26,070 bases of DNA from an uncultured Helcococcus sp. (GTDB lineage: Bacteria > Bacillota > Clostridia > Tissierellales > Peptoniphilaceae). The notes beneath the pieces were generated by a model, which saw only the letters and a list, made by a program, of their open reading frames with translations, made no database searches and had not been told where the DNA came from. The stretch covers positions 1 through 26,070 of the forward strand of contig NZ_CAMPYN010000015.1 in the NCBI RefSeq assembly GCF_946998255.1, in the 5' to 3' direction. A program made the translations under genes and the position numbers. Position 1 is the stretch's first letter. Each line of letters begins with the position of its first letter. This document shows, piece after piece, positions 1-7,623 of this stretch.

Positions 1-112
1 TATATCTTTCATAAAGTTATTTATTTTTTACTTGACTTCATATAGTTAGTCTTAATTATCAATAATTAATTTTATCACTTTAATAAGCTAATATCAAAGA
101 AAAGACTTGTTA

Positions 113-121
113 TGTTATAAT
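113..121 (+). promoter_or_regulatory. Extended -10 promoter of the flavoprotein gene
   Basis: TGTTATAAT at 113-121 is a perfect extended -10 element (TG, one base, TATAAT). No good -35 lies at 17 bp, which fits extended -10 promoters. Transcription would begin near 128, just before the AAAGGAG ribosome site at 134-140, so the 5' leader would be about 18 nt. Confidence 0.6.
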
Positions 122-145
122 TATATAAAAGATAAAGGAGTAATT

Positions 146-1612
146 ATGAAAATAGCTATTATCGGTTGTGGAGTGACCGGATCCAATATTTTAAGACATA
201 TTTTAGACCATAAAAATTTTAGGTCTGAAGATAAAATTTACATATTTGAAAAAAGAGATATTTTAGGACCCGGTATCCCATATGAAAAAGATACCCCAGT
301 TAAGATGCTGAATGTAGGTCCTAGACTCATGTCAATGGACAAAGAAACTGATGATGATTTGCAAGAATGGCTTGATAAAAATGTTGAAGAGCCTATAAAT
401 TTTGAAGGCTTAGTTTCTAGAGAAGACTATGGATTATATTTAAGAGACTTTTTCAAAAAATATTATGAATCAGAAAATGTGGAAATTATAAAAGAAGAAG
501 TTTCAGATATTGAGCTTGTCGGTGAAAAATTCAAACTCAAAACTAAAGAATATTTAGATATAGAATTTGATACAGTTTTTCTAGCTCTTGGTCATCCAGA
601 CTACAATGACTTTTATGACCTAAAAGGAATAGATAATTATATCCACAATCCATACTTGATGGAAGAAAAATTATCAGGCCTAGACAAAGATGCAAAAATA
701 GGTATCATAGGCGCCGGTGCTTCTTCAGTAGACGTCTTTAGATATCTTTCCCTAGTTGTAAAGCCAGAAAAGGCCTTTGAATTTTTTGTGATAAATAGTG
801 AAATTACTAAGTTTCCATCCATTCCTCTTGAAGATAAGAGCAAATTCAAATTTTCTATATCCTATGATTGGATAAGAGAAAGTATAAATAAAAATACTGG
901 ATTTATAGCTTTAGAGGATGGCTTAAAGAAAGTTGATGGCGACTTGAAAGCAGCAGGAGTTGATATCCTAGAATCTTATGAAAAATATAAGGATATTGAC
1001 ACATATGAAGGCTACCAAAAATTGATTAATGAAAAACCTTATGACTTACAAGTCTTGCATTATTACTTCGGTCTCATTTCCAAGTATCACGCCCAAATAT
1101 TTGGTCTTTTATCAAAACTTGACCAAGAAAAATATCTGAATGAATACCATAAGGTATTTGATATATTCTTCACCCTGGTACCTATGAAAACTAGCCAGTG
1201 GATTATAGATAGCATAAATGAAGGAAAAGTTATCTTTAACAAGGGATTGAAAGAAATTGAACATAAAGATGGTAAATTTGTAGTTACTGGTGAAGAGGTG
1301 AAGGAAGTTGATTACCTGATTAATACTACAGGATTTAACTTAGACCTAATGGAAAATGCTAAAGAGAATATTTTAATTAAAAATCTACTTAATAAAAAGA
1401 TTATTTCAAGCCAAGATTCCGCTAAGGGAATCAATGTTAAATGGCCAGATTCAAGTATTTTATCTAACAAGTATGGTGAGATTAGAAACCTTATCTCTAT
1501 AGGATTTTTCCAAAGTGGATTACACTACATGCCAAATGGAGCCTTGACTATGAGAGAGATAAGCAAGATTGCAGTAGATGAGTATATGGATGAAGTGTAT
1601 TTGGGATTATGA
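146..1612 (+). CDS. FAD/NAD(P)-binding oxidoreductase
   Basis: This 488-residue protein looks like a cytoplasmic flavoprotein of the FAD-NAD(P)-binding type (NAD_binding_9-like). It opens with a dinucleotide-binding beta strand and GCGVTG (residues 7-12). The NVGPRLMSMD block that follows is typical of these proteins. A second Rossmann signature GAGASS lies at about 189-194, and a late TTGFN motif resembles the 'ATG' motif of flavin monooxygenase-like folds. The substrate cannot be told from sequence. I chose ATG 146 because AAAGGAG sits 5 nt upstream; the in-frame ATG at 107 lies upstream of the promoter -10 box and has no ribosome site. The gene is alone in its orientation, and no clear hairpin terminator directly follows. 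Its neighbours give no pathway clue. The family call is firm; the function is open. Confidence 0.8.
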   Translation: MKIAIIGCGVTGSNILRHILDHKNFRSEDKIYIFEKRDILGPGIPYEKDTPVKMLNVGPRLMSMDKETDDDLQEWLDKNVEEPINFEGLVSREDYGLYLRDFFKKYYESENVEIIKEEVSDIELVGEKFKLKTKEYLDIEFDTVFLALGHPDYNDFYDLKGIDNYIHNPYLMEEKLSGLDKDAKIGIIGAGASSVDVFRYLSLVVKPEKAFEFFVINSEITKFPSIPLEDKSKFKFSISYDWIRESINKNTGFIALEDGLKKVDGDLKAAGVDILESYEKYKDIDTYEGYQKLINEKPYDLQVLHYYFGLISKYHAQIFGLLSKLDQEKYLNEYHKVFDIFFTLVPMKTSQWIIDSINEGKVIFNKGLKEIEHKDGKFVVTGEEVKEVDYLINTTGFNLDLMENAKENILIKNLLNKKIISSQDSAKGINVKWPDSSILSNKYGEIRNLISIGFFQSGLHYMPNGALTMREISKIAVDEYMDEVYLGL

Positions 1613-1636
1613 TATTGTTTCATTATTTAAGTTTTT

Positions 1637-1669
1637 GGAGTTCCGGGCTCTGGGGCTTAGGAGTTTCGG
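1637..1669. other. GC-rich patch in a gene-free region
   Basis: A 33 bp stretch about 64% G+C (runs such as CCGGGCTCTGGGGC) sits in otherwise strongly AT-rich DNA between the flavoprotein gene and the repeat array. I find no perfect hairpin in it and no ORF I believe. It may be a relic or a structured RNA end; nothing proves either. Confidence 0.4.
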
Positions 1670-1686
1670 ATCATATAGGTTCAAAA

Positions 1687-1890
1687 TAAGTTTTAAAATT
1701 CAAAAGTTGATTTTGTACTTACAGATTTTTCGTTTTTGTAAGTATAGATTTCAAAAACCAATTTTAACACTTACGGATAATAATCTAAATAAGTTTTAAA
1801 ATTCAAAAGTTGATTTTATACTTATAGATTTTTCGTTTTTGTAAGTATAGATTGAAAAAAGTGATTTTAAAACTTATCTGATATATTCAC
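1687..1890. repeat. Tandem repeat, ~52 bp period, four units
   Basis: Units begin with TAAG at 1687, 1739, 1790 and 1842, giving steps of 52, 51 and 52. Units 1 and 3 are nearly identical: 1684-1750 and 1787-1853 differ at 2 of 67 positions. Units 2 and 4 are diverged copies of the same layout (TAAGTATAGATT, an A-run, ATTTTAA, ACTTA). The junction of units 1/2 forms a hairpin TACTTACA (1716-1723) with TGTAAGTA (1737-1744); the same hairpin recurs at 1819-1847 with a G-U pair replacing one pair. A weak 73-codon reading frame crosses the array but lacks coding character. The stretch 1613-1927 otherwise holds no gene I can support. Confidence 0.8.
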
Positions 1891-1920
1891 ATCACCATTC
1901 CTAGAAACTATATACAATAT

Positions 1921-1964
1921 AAACAAAGACCTCATACAGCGGCTAAACCCAGCTATATGAGGTC
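1921..1964 (-). terminator. Rho-independent terminator of ahpF
   Basis: GACCTCATA (1928-1936) pairs perfectly with TATGAGGTC (1956-1964). In the - strand transcript the hairpin is followed by a U-rich tail (complement of AAACAAA at 1921-1927). It lies 16 bp past the ahpF stop. Confidence 0.8.
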
Positions 1965-1980
1965 CATTTCATTTTAAATT

Positions 1981-3519
1981 TTATACTCTACCCTGTCTTA
2001 ATAGGTAGTTATAAGCACCTAAAGATGCGGTAGCACCAGATCCTGCTGCTATTATGATTTGTTTGTAAACTACATCTGTACAGTCACCAGCAGCGTAAAC
2101 TCCTTCTACCGAAGTCAAGCCTTGGTTATCAATGACTATTTCTCCACGCTTGTTTAATTCTAAGCTGGATCCTAACCATTCTGTATGTGGGACTAAGCCT
2201 ACTTGGATAAAGCATCCTGCTATATCTATAGTAGTTTCTTCTCCGCTTTGCCTATCTTTAAATACTACTTGTTCTACTTTACCATCGCCTAACAAGGCTT
2301 GGGTATTTGCATTTAAATAAACTTTTACATTGTCTAATTCTTTCAACCTATCCTGCAATACTTGGTCAGCTGTTAGTCTATCGTCAAATTGAATCAAGTG
2401 AACTTCCTTAGCTATACCTGCTAGGTCTAGGGCAGATTCAACTCCTGAGTTTCCTCCACCTATAACAGCTACTGGTTTGTCTTTAAATAAAGGACCATCA
2501 CAGTGAACACAATAAGCTACACCCTTGTTTTTAAATTCTGTTTCACCAGGTATACCTATTAGTCTCCAACCTGCGCCTGTAGCTATAACAATTGTCTTAG
2601 CCTTTAGTACATCTCCATTATCTAGGCTAACCTCTACTAGGTCGTCTTTCCTATCTATGCCTGTAGCTTTGTATCCTTCTAAAACTTCTACCGGATAAGA
2701 TTCAACATGAGCCTTGGCTTCAGCCATAAACTTAGGACCTTCTGTTTCTTGAATTCCTAAAATATTATTTATTTCAAGTGTATCATTTACTTGACCACCA
2801 AATTTATCAGCTAAAAGTCCGGTACGTATACCCTTTCTAACTGAATAAATAGCTGCTGACATAGCTGCTGGTCCACCACCTATGACTAGGGTATCATAAA
2901 CACCTTTGTCTGCTAGGGATTCTCTAGAATCTTCTCCTAAAATCATATCTAGGATTTCTTCTAAGCTACGTTTACCACCAAATAGTTCTTGGCCATCTAG
3001 GTAAACTGTAGGCACAGCCATGATTGATTTTTCTTCAACTAGACTTTGAAATGTTCCACCCTCAATCATAGTATTGGAAATCTTTGGATTTAGCACAGCC
3101 ATTATATTTAAGGCTTGTACAACTTCAGGACAATTGTGACAGGTCAAGCTTACAAATGTTTCAAAATGTAAATCTTGCTCTATCTTTCCAATCTTATCAA
3201 TTAGTTCTTGGTCAATCTTTGGTTGCCTTCCACCAACTTGTAAAAGAGCAAGCACGAATGATTCAAACTCATGTCCCATTGGTACACCAGCAAAAACTAC
3301 TCCTGAAGGTCCATCTTCCCTATCTAATGAAAATGATGGACTAAGGTTTAAATCACCTTCTTCTAAGGTTAATTTGTCTGATAAAGAAACAACTTCTTCA
3401 AGAAACTCTTTCATTTCTTTTGAATCGTCGCTATCATCCAAGGAAACTCTCAAGGTTAACTTGTTCTCTAATAACTCTAAGTATTGGGCTAGTTGATTTT
3501 TTAAATCACTAGATAACAT
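1981..3519 (-). CDS. ahpF: Alkyl hydroperoxide reductase subunit F (NAD(P)H-dependent peroxiredoxin reductase)
   Basis: This 512-residue flavoenzyme passes electrons from NAD(P)H through FAD and disulfides to the peroxiredoxin AhpC, regenerating it in the cytoplasm. The N-terminal ~200 residues form the AhpF double-thioredoxin-like domain with its redox pair C127-HN-C130. A thioredoxin-reductase module follows: FAD site GGGPAA (214-219), redox pair C337-VH-C340, NAD(P) site GGGNSG (354-359), and the C-terminal YAAGDCTD flavin motif. The length matches AhpF (about 510-520) rather than plain thioredoxin reductase (~310). The start codon overlaps the ahpC stop by one base (TAATG), implying translational coupling. 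The hairpin at 1928-1964 ends the two-gene operon. All key residues are present. Confidence 0.95.
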   Translation of the reverse strand: MLSSDLKNQLAQYLELLENKLTLRVSLDDSDDSKEMKEFLEEVVSLSDKLTLEEGDLNLSPSFSLDREDGPSGVVFAGVPMGHEFESFVLALLQVGGRQPKIDQELIDKIGKIEQDLHFETFVSLTCHNCPEVVQALNIMAVLNPKISNTMIEGGTFQSLVEEKSIMAVPTVYLDGQELFGGKRSLEEILDMILGEDSRESLADKGVYDTLVIGGGPAAMSAAIYSVRKGIRTGLLADKFGGQVNDTLEINNILGIQETEGPKFMAEAKAHVESYPVEVLEGYKATGIDRKDDLVEVSLDNGDVLKAKTIVIATGAGWRLIGIPGETEFKNKGVAYCVHCDGPLFKDKPVAVIGGGNSGVESALDLAGIAKEVHLIQFDDRLTADQVLQDRLKELDNVKVYLNANTQALLGDGKVEQVVFKDRQSGEETTIDIAGCFIQVGLVPHTEWLGSSLELNKRGEIVIDNQGLTSVEGVYAAGDCTDVVYKQIIIAAGSGATASLGAYNYLLRQGRV

Positions 3520-4088
3520 TATATTTTACCTACTAAGTCTAAACCTGGTGTCAATGCCTTACCTGTTTCTTTCCATTTTGCAGGGCAAGCTTCGCCTGGA
3601 TTTTTTCTAACGAATTGAGCAGCTTTTACCTTGTCTACTAAAACAGAAGCATCTCTACCGATACCGTCAGCATTAATTTCTGCAGTTTGTACAACTCCAT
3701 CTGGATCGATTAAGAATGTACCTCTTTGAGATAAACCTAATTCTTCATCTAAAACATCAAATGCTAATGATAATTTTTGACTTGGGTCAGCAAGCATTGT
3801 GTACTCAATTGAGCTTATAGCATCTGAGTGGTCATGCCATGCCTTGTGAGTAAAGTGAGTATCTGTTGATGCAGAATATACTTCTACTCCTAAGTCTTGT
3901 AAGGTCTTATATTGACCTTGTAAGTCTTCTAATTCTGTTGGGCATACAAATGAGAAGTCTGCTGGATAAAAGCATAAAATTGTCCATTTACCCATGAAAT
4001 CTTCATTTGTCACCTTAACAAATTCTTCTTTTTTTGGATCATATCCGTCTACACTAAATTCTTGTATTTTTTTTCCTACTAATGACAT
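3519..4088 (-). CDS. ahpC: Alkyl hydroperoxide reductase subunit C (2-Cys peroxiredoxin)
   Basis: This 189-residue typical 2-Cys peroxiredoxin reduces hydrogen peroxide, organic hydroperoxides and peroxynitrite, and is re-reduced by AhpF. The peroxidatic cysteine is C49 in the signature FYPADFSFVCPTE. The resolving cysteine is C168 in GEACPAKW near the C-terminus, placing it in the AhpC/Prx1 class. The ribosome site AAAGGGAGG lies just upstream of ATG 4088. A sigma-A promoter is visible at 4146-4174, separated from rpmE by that gene's terminator, so ahpCF is an independent operon. I looked for a PerR box near the promoter and found no convincing match, so its oxidative control cannot be assigned from this sequence. 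Confidence 0.96.
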   Translation of the reverse strand: MSLVGKKIQEFSVDGYDPKKEEFVKVTNEDFMGKWTILCFYPADFSFVCPTELEDLQGQYKTLQDLGVEVYSASTDTHFTHKAWHDHSDAISSIEYTMLADPSQKLSLAFDVLDEELGLSQRGTFLIDPDGVVQTAEINADGIGRDASVLVDKVKAAQFVRKNPGEACPAKWKETGKALTPGLDLVGKI

Positions 4089-4145
4089 ATTTTCCTCCCT
4101 TTAAAAATATTGATACCCATATTTTGAAAAAGATATCTTATTTAA

Positions 4146-4174
4146 ATTATATAGGATAGGTGAATTATATTCAA
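4146..4174 (-). promoter_or_regulatory. Sigma-A promoter of ahpCF
   Basis: Read on the - strand: -35 TTGAAT (4169-4174), 17 bp spacer, -10 TATAAT (4146-4151). It sits between the rpmE terminator and the ahpC start, leaving a leader of roughly 50 nt. Confidence 0.75.
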
Positions 4175-4175
4175 T

Positions 4176-4204
4176 AAAAAAGAGACCAGAGAAAATCTGG
4201 TCTC
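4176..4204 (-). terminator. Rho-independent terminator of rpmE
   Basis: GAGACCAGA (4182-4190) pairs with TCTGGTCTC (4196-4204), a perfect 9 bp stem with a 5 nt loop. On the - strand it is followed by a run of T (complement of the A-run at 4176-4181). It ends rpmE 13 bp past its stop and insulates ahpCF. Confidence 0.9.
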
Positions 4205-4217
4205 AGGATTTCTATAA

Positions 4218-4421
4218 TTAGTCCATCTTGTATTTTTTCTTGAATTTTTCAACTCTACCACCACGTTCAGCTGTTCTTTGCTTTCCTGTATAGAATGGAT
4301 GGCAATTTGAACATACTTCTACTTTGATATCTTCCATTGTAGATGTAGTAGTAAAAGATGTACCACATGTTTGGCAAGTAACTTGCGCTTCATATGTCTT
4401 TGGATGTAAATCTTGTTTCAT
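4218..4421 (-). CDS. rpmE: Large-subunit ribosomal protein L31, zinc-binding (C+) form
   Basis: This 67-residue protein is bacterial L31 of the long-known RpmE type, at the intersubunit bridge of the 70S ribosome. It begins MKQDLHP, as L31 proteins do. It keeps both halves of the zinc site, C16-QT-C19 and C37-SN-C40, marking the C+ paralogue used under zinc-replete conditions; zinc-free paralogues lack these cysteines. The HPFYTGKQR block and basic C-terminus are standard for the family. It has its own promoter (4462-4490), a GAAAGAGGTG ribosome site and its own terminator. The upstream galE stops only ~10 bp before the rpmE -35 box with no terminator between them, so read-through from galE into rpmE is likely. 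Confidence 0.96.
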   Translation of the reverse strand: MKQDLHPKTYEAQVTCQTCGTSFTTTSTMEDIKVEVCSNCHPFYTGKQRTAERGGRVEKFKKKYKMD

Positions 4422-4461
4422 CTTTTCACCTCTTTCACTTAATTTCTCATTTAACTACTGA

Positions 4462-4490
4462 ATTATAGCACATATATTTAATCTTTTCAA
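4462..4490 (-). promoter_or_regulatory. Sigma-A promoter of rpmE
   Basis: Read on the - strand: -35 TTGAAA (4485-4490), exactly 17 bp spacer, -10 TATAAT (4462-4467). This near-consensus promoter fits a ribosomal protein gene. Confidence 0.8.
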
Positions 4491-4498
4491 GGCAAAGA

Positions 4499-5506
4499 TT
4501 AATATCCATCCGGATTTTTACTTTGCCAATTCCAAGCATCTACTGCTGCTTGGTCTATATCAAATTCAGCTTCCCAACCAAGCTCTTCTTTCGCCTTAGA
4601 TGCATCACAATAAGCTTCATCTAAGTCACCCGGTCTTCTTGCTTGGATTTCATAAGGTATTTCCTTGCCTACGGCTTTTTCATAGGCATCTTTTACTTCT
4701 AAAACTGATGATCCCTTACCTGTACCTAGATTATAAACATTTATTCCTTCATCTTCTAATTTAGAAAGACCAGCTATATGACCTTTAGCAAGGTCTACTA
4801 TATGGATATAGTCTCTGACTCCTGTACCATCCTTGGTATCATAATCATCTCCAAAAACACCAAGTTTTTCAAGTTTACCAATAGCAACTTGGGTAATGTA
4901 AGGAGTTAGGTTGTTTGGTATACCCTTAGGATCTTCCCCTATAAGGCCTGAAGGATGGGCTCCTACAGGATTGAAATATCTAAATATAACTATATGCCAG
5001 CTGGAATCTGATACATATAAGTCCTGTAAAATTTGCTCAATAAACCACTTCGACCATCCATAAGGATTGCTAGGTTTACCTACTTCATATGACTCTTTTA
5101 AAGGAACATTTGTGTTATCTCCATACACTGTTGCAGATGAGGAGAAAATAATCTTTTTAACGCCATTATCTCTCATAACCTCTAAAAGAATTGTTGTACC
5201 ACCTATGTTGTTATCATAATACTCTATAGGCTTTCTCACAGATTCTCCAACAGCTTTTAAACCAGCTAAGTGAATCACTGATTCGATTTTTTCATTTTTA
5301 AATACCTTATCTAGCCCTTCTCTATCTCTTAAGTCACCCTTATAGAATTTAGGACTTTTGCCTGTAATTTCCTTGATTCGATCAAGTACCTTTTCTGAAG
5401 AATTAGATAAGTTATCATATATAACAACTTCTTTTTCTAAACTTAAAAGTTCAACCGCGATATGTGAACCTATGTAACCTGCGCCACCTGTTAATAGTAT
5501 AGACAT
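4499..5506 (-). CDS. galE: UDP-glucose 4-epimerase
   Basis: This 335-residue enzyme of the extended short-chain dehydrogenase family interconverts UDP-glucose and UDP-galactose (often also the N-acetyl forms) through a 4-keto intermediate. Visible features are the NAD site TGGAGYIGSH (6-15), the catalytic serine/threonine region SSATVYG (about 123-129), the Y149-GWS-K153 catalytic pair and the C-terminal RRPGDLDEAYCDASKA block typical of GalE. The length is normal (about 330-340). The ribosome site AAAAGGAG precedes ATG 5506. The gene is 1 kb outside the surface-polymer operon and separately promoted, but could supply UDP-Gal or UDP-GalNAc to it. Its promoter overlaps that of the divergent QueC-like gene. 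Confidence 0.93.
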   Translation of the reverse strand: MSILLTGGAGYIGSHIAVELLSLEKEVVIYDNLSNSSEKVLDRIKEITGKSPKFYKGDLRDREGLDKVFKNEKIESVIHLAGLKAVGESVRKPIEYYDNNIGGTTILLEVMRDNGVKKIIFSSSATVYGDNTNVPLKESYEVGKPSNPYGWSKWFIEQILQDLYVSDSSWHIVIFRYFNPVGAHPSGLIGEDPKGIPNNLTPYITQVAIGKLEKLGVFGDDYDTKDGTGVRDYIHIVDLAKGHIAGLSKLEDEGINVYNLGTGKGSSVLEVKDAYEKAVGKEIPYEIQARRPGDLDEAYCDASKAKEELGWEAEFDIDQAAVDAWNWQSKNPDGY

Positions 5507-5536
5507 GATTGTGCTCCTTTTCTCTTATTCTAGGTA

Positions 5537-5566
5537 ATTATACCACATCTTTAAAATTGAAAACAA
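5537..5566 (-). promoter_or_regulatory. galE promoter, overlapping the divergent one
   Basis: Read on the - strand: -35 TTGTTT (5561-5566), 18 bp spacer, -10 TATAAT (5537-5542). The -35 shares bases 5561-5562 with the -35 of the opposite promoter. Confidence 0.65.
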
Positions 5567-5585
5567 GGATACATTGTGGTAATAT
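5557..5585 (+). promoter_or_regulatory. Promoter of the QueC-like gene
   Basis: -35 TTGAAA (5557-5562), 17 bp spacer, -10 TAATAT (5580-5585). It is followed by AAAGGAG and ATG 5610, so the leader is short (about 18 nt). Confidence 0.65.
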
Positions 5586-5609
5586 TGTTTTGTTATAAAG
5601 GAGTATTTA

Positions 5610-6428
5610 ATGGAAAATGAAAAATATACAGCCAAGGTAATGTGGACTGGTGGATTTGATTCCACTTTAAGAGTATTGCAACTATCTCAATATGATATCA
5701 ACATACAACCATATTATGTTTACATAAAAAAAAGATTAACAAGAGATAAAGAAGTAAATACTGTAAAGAAACTTACAGAAATGATTAAAGATAGGCCTAG
5801 TACAAAAGCTAATATCCTACCTCTAATCATATTAGATGAAGATGATTTTAGACCTATTGATCAAGATATAATTGATGCCTACAAAAGATTAACAAAAACA
5901 CAACATATATCTTTCCAAAATATTTTATTGTCACAAGTAACAAGGAATGTACCTCAACTAGAAATTAGTTTTCATACATTAAAAAATGTTGACGAAGGTT
6001 CTATTGTTGATAATATTGTGGGACAAAAAGGGCTTAGAGAACAGATTGATGAAACGGGTGAAATATACTACTTCATTACAGAAGAAACAGGTAAAGATGC
6101 CGCTACTGTTTTTGGAAATTATAAGTTTCCAAAAAGAATTATAGAAAAAACTAAAGAAGATGAGCTTGAAGAATACAAGGAAATGGAAGCTATGGATATA
6201 GCTAAAAATACCTGGTTTTGCCAAAATCCTGTAGGTGAAGAGCCTTGTGGATATTGTCTAGTATGTAGAAATACAATCCATGAACTTGGAACATGGAGAC
6301 TAACTGAAGCTGGTAAAAAAAGATATAAACATTGGAGATATTATCTAATGAAGCATAAGATCAAAAAAGCTATAGACTTAATTTCAAAGGGCAGCCTTAT
6401 AAAATACTTTAAAAATAAATATAGATAA
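5610..6428 (+). CDS. QueC-like PP-loop ATPase with zinc-knuckle cysteines
   Basis: This 272-residue cytoplasmic protein resembles QueC, the ATP-dependent 7-cyano-7-deazaguanine synthase. The N-terminal PP-loop is WTGGFDST (12-19), a variant of the SGGxDS pyrophosphatase motif. Near the C-terminus, C204-x8-C213-GY-C216-LV-C219 reproduces the QueC zinc site. Two things argue against housekeeping preQ0 synthesis: it is longer than typical QueC (about 220), with a basic C-terminal tail, and no queD, queE or queF neighbour is present. QueC relatives are known outside tRNA biosynthesis, including in surface-polysaccharide loci and some anti-phage operons (Qat, type IV CBASS). Here it stands divergent from galE and tail-to-tail with the polymer operon, so a role in modifying a polymer precursor is possible but unproven. 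Confidence 0.72.
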   Translation: MENEKYTAKVMWTGGFDSTLRVLQLSQYDINIQPYYVYIKKRLTRDKEVNTVKKLTEMIKDRPSTKANILPLIILDEDDFRPIDQDIIDAYKRLTKTQHISFQNILLSQVTRNVPQLEISFHTLKNVDEGSIVDNIVGQKGLREQIDETGEIYYFITEETGKDAATVFGNYKFPKRIIEKTKEDELEEYKEMEAMDIAKNTWFCQNPVGEEPCGYCLVCRNTIHELGTWRLTEAGKKRYKHWRYYLMKHKIKKAIDLISKGSLIKYFKNKYR

Positions 6429-6431
6429 CAA

Positions 6432-6471
6432 AAAAAACTAATCTCACATAAAAATGTAAGATTAGTTTTTT
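6432..6471. terminator. Bidirectional terminator between convergent genes
   Basis: An A-run plus CTAATCT (6432-6444) pairs with AGATTAG plus a T-run (6459-6471). An inner ACAT/ATGT pair closes an AAAA loop, with one internal mismatch. The T-run on either strand makes it work both ways: for the QueC-like gene and for the polymer operon, whose last stop codon (6470-6472) lies inside the stem. Confidence 0.85.
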
Positions 6472-7615
6472 ATTTCATTATTTTATTTAAATCATCATAG
6501 TAACCACTAATAATTGAAACTATTATTATATCTGGTTCATATTCTTCTACATAATCCTCTATTGTTTTATCCTTTATTTTTCTAAAATCGAGTGATATAA
6601 ATTTATTGGCATTCATCCAAAATATACTCTCCAACATATTTGAAGTAGAATCACCTATAAGCATGATATTTGGTAAGTCTTTCCTGTTAGTATCAATCAA
6701 AGTGAATTCAGAATCTCCTCCCATATAAGAAGCATAGTACTGAGTATTTTTAAATATTTCTTTTCCAAAGTCTTCCTTGTCCTGTCTAGTATATGGAATA
6801 GACTCCTTAGCTTGCAAATAAGGCATTTTAAAATCTTCTTTTATATAATTGAAAATTTTTCTAGTATGGGCACCTACAAGGTTATAATCACCATATAAGA
6901 GATTAGACTTATTTATTACATTATCTAGCTTTATTCCTTCATTAGATAATTTATCCAATATTATCTTATAAGCCTCCATCGCTGCATAAAAATTAGGATG
7001 GTGGTCGGTTTTAGTATAAAATTGTTCCCTATCTTTTCTAAGATAAGCATCCATATCAATGTTTTCTATACCAATTTCATCTAATCTATTAAAGAATAAC
7101 TTTCTTGATTCTTGGTATTTTCCCTCATTATTAAAGGCAAAATAAGGATATTGGTCTGTAAAGATATGAGATTGATCTGGAAAGCCTACAACTATGAGCT
7201 TAACGTCTAATTTTGTGAGTTTATTATTTATTTTTTCCCAGTTTTCTAAATCTTCTTTGAGTTTTTCTTCATCTACCTTCCCTTCATCTTCTCTAAATCT
7301 AAAGAGTTTCGTCTTATCCTGACTAAAAATCACATCTGATATCTTATATTTACTAAATACCTTGATATCTAAATAATTTTGTGCAGATAAAATCTTATTT
7401 CTCAAAATTAAATTATCATTGATAGATTCTTCTAAGTTTGAAGTAAATTCACCATTTAGTAAATTTTCTTTATTTGGTTTTATAAGTTTAGTTTTATACC
7501 TATTTTCACTTTCTAAAAAAGATTCCTGTCCGGTCATTTTATAGATAGTTAGAATTGAAATAAGGATCAAGAAAAATACAAATCCATATACCTTTAAGTA
7601 ATTAATTTTCTTCAT
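6470..7615 (-). CDS. DHHW/AlgX-like SGNH-fold protein, membrane anchored
   Basis: This 381-residue protein has one N-terminal membrane segment (about 9-26) and a large extracytoplasmic domain. It resembles the DHHW/AlgX/AlgJ group of SGNH-hydrolase-like proteins that act with MBOAT acyltransferases to O-acetylate exported polysaccharides. The signature TKTDHHPNFYAA places D204-H205-H206 as the family's catalytic-type motif (here DHHP instead of DHHW), and MLIGDSTSN (G321-D322-S323) carries the SGNH-type serine. The MBOAT gene ends 8 nt upstream, its stop TAG fused with the ribosome site AGGAGGGG, so the two are probably translated together. It would accept acyl groups exported by the MBOAT protein and transfer them to the polymer. 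It is the last gene of the operon. Confidence 0.82.
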   Translation of the reverse strand: MKKINYLKVYGFVFFLILISILTIYKMTGQESFLESENRYKTKLIKPNKENLLNGEFTSNLEESINDNLILRNKILSAQNYLDIKVFSKYKISDVIFSQDKTKLFRFREDEGKVDEEKLKEDLENWEKINNKLTKLDVKLIVVGFPDQSHIFTDQYPYFAFNNEGKYQESRKLFFNRLDEIGIENIDMDAYLRKDREQFYTKTDHHPNFYAAMEAYKIILDKLSNEGIKLDNVINKSNLLYGDYNLVGAHTRKIFNYIKEDFKMPYLQAKESIPYTRQDKEDFGKEIFKNTQYYASYMGGDSEFTLIDTNRKDLPNIMLIGDSTSNMLESIFWMNANKFISLDFRKIKDKTIEDYVEEYEPDIIIVSIISGYYDDLNKIMK

Positions 7616-7623
7616 TTCCCCTC

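Noticed and set aside
107..145. Upstream ATG start for the flavoprotein
   Set aside because: It precedes the -10 box and lacks a ribosome site, while ATG 146 has AAAGGAG at good spacing.
1578..1799. 73-codon + strand reading frame after the flavoprotein gene
   Set aside because: It begins inside the upstream gene, has no ribosome site and consists largely of the 52 bp repeat.
4146..4180. PerR-type operator in front of ahpC
   Set aside because: The AT-rich dyad GAATTATATTC is only loosely symmetric and does not match the TTATAAT-N-ATTATAA pattern well enough.
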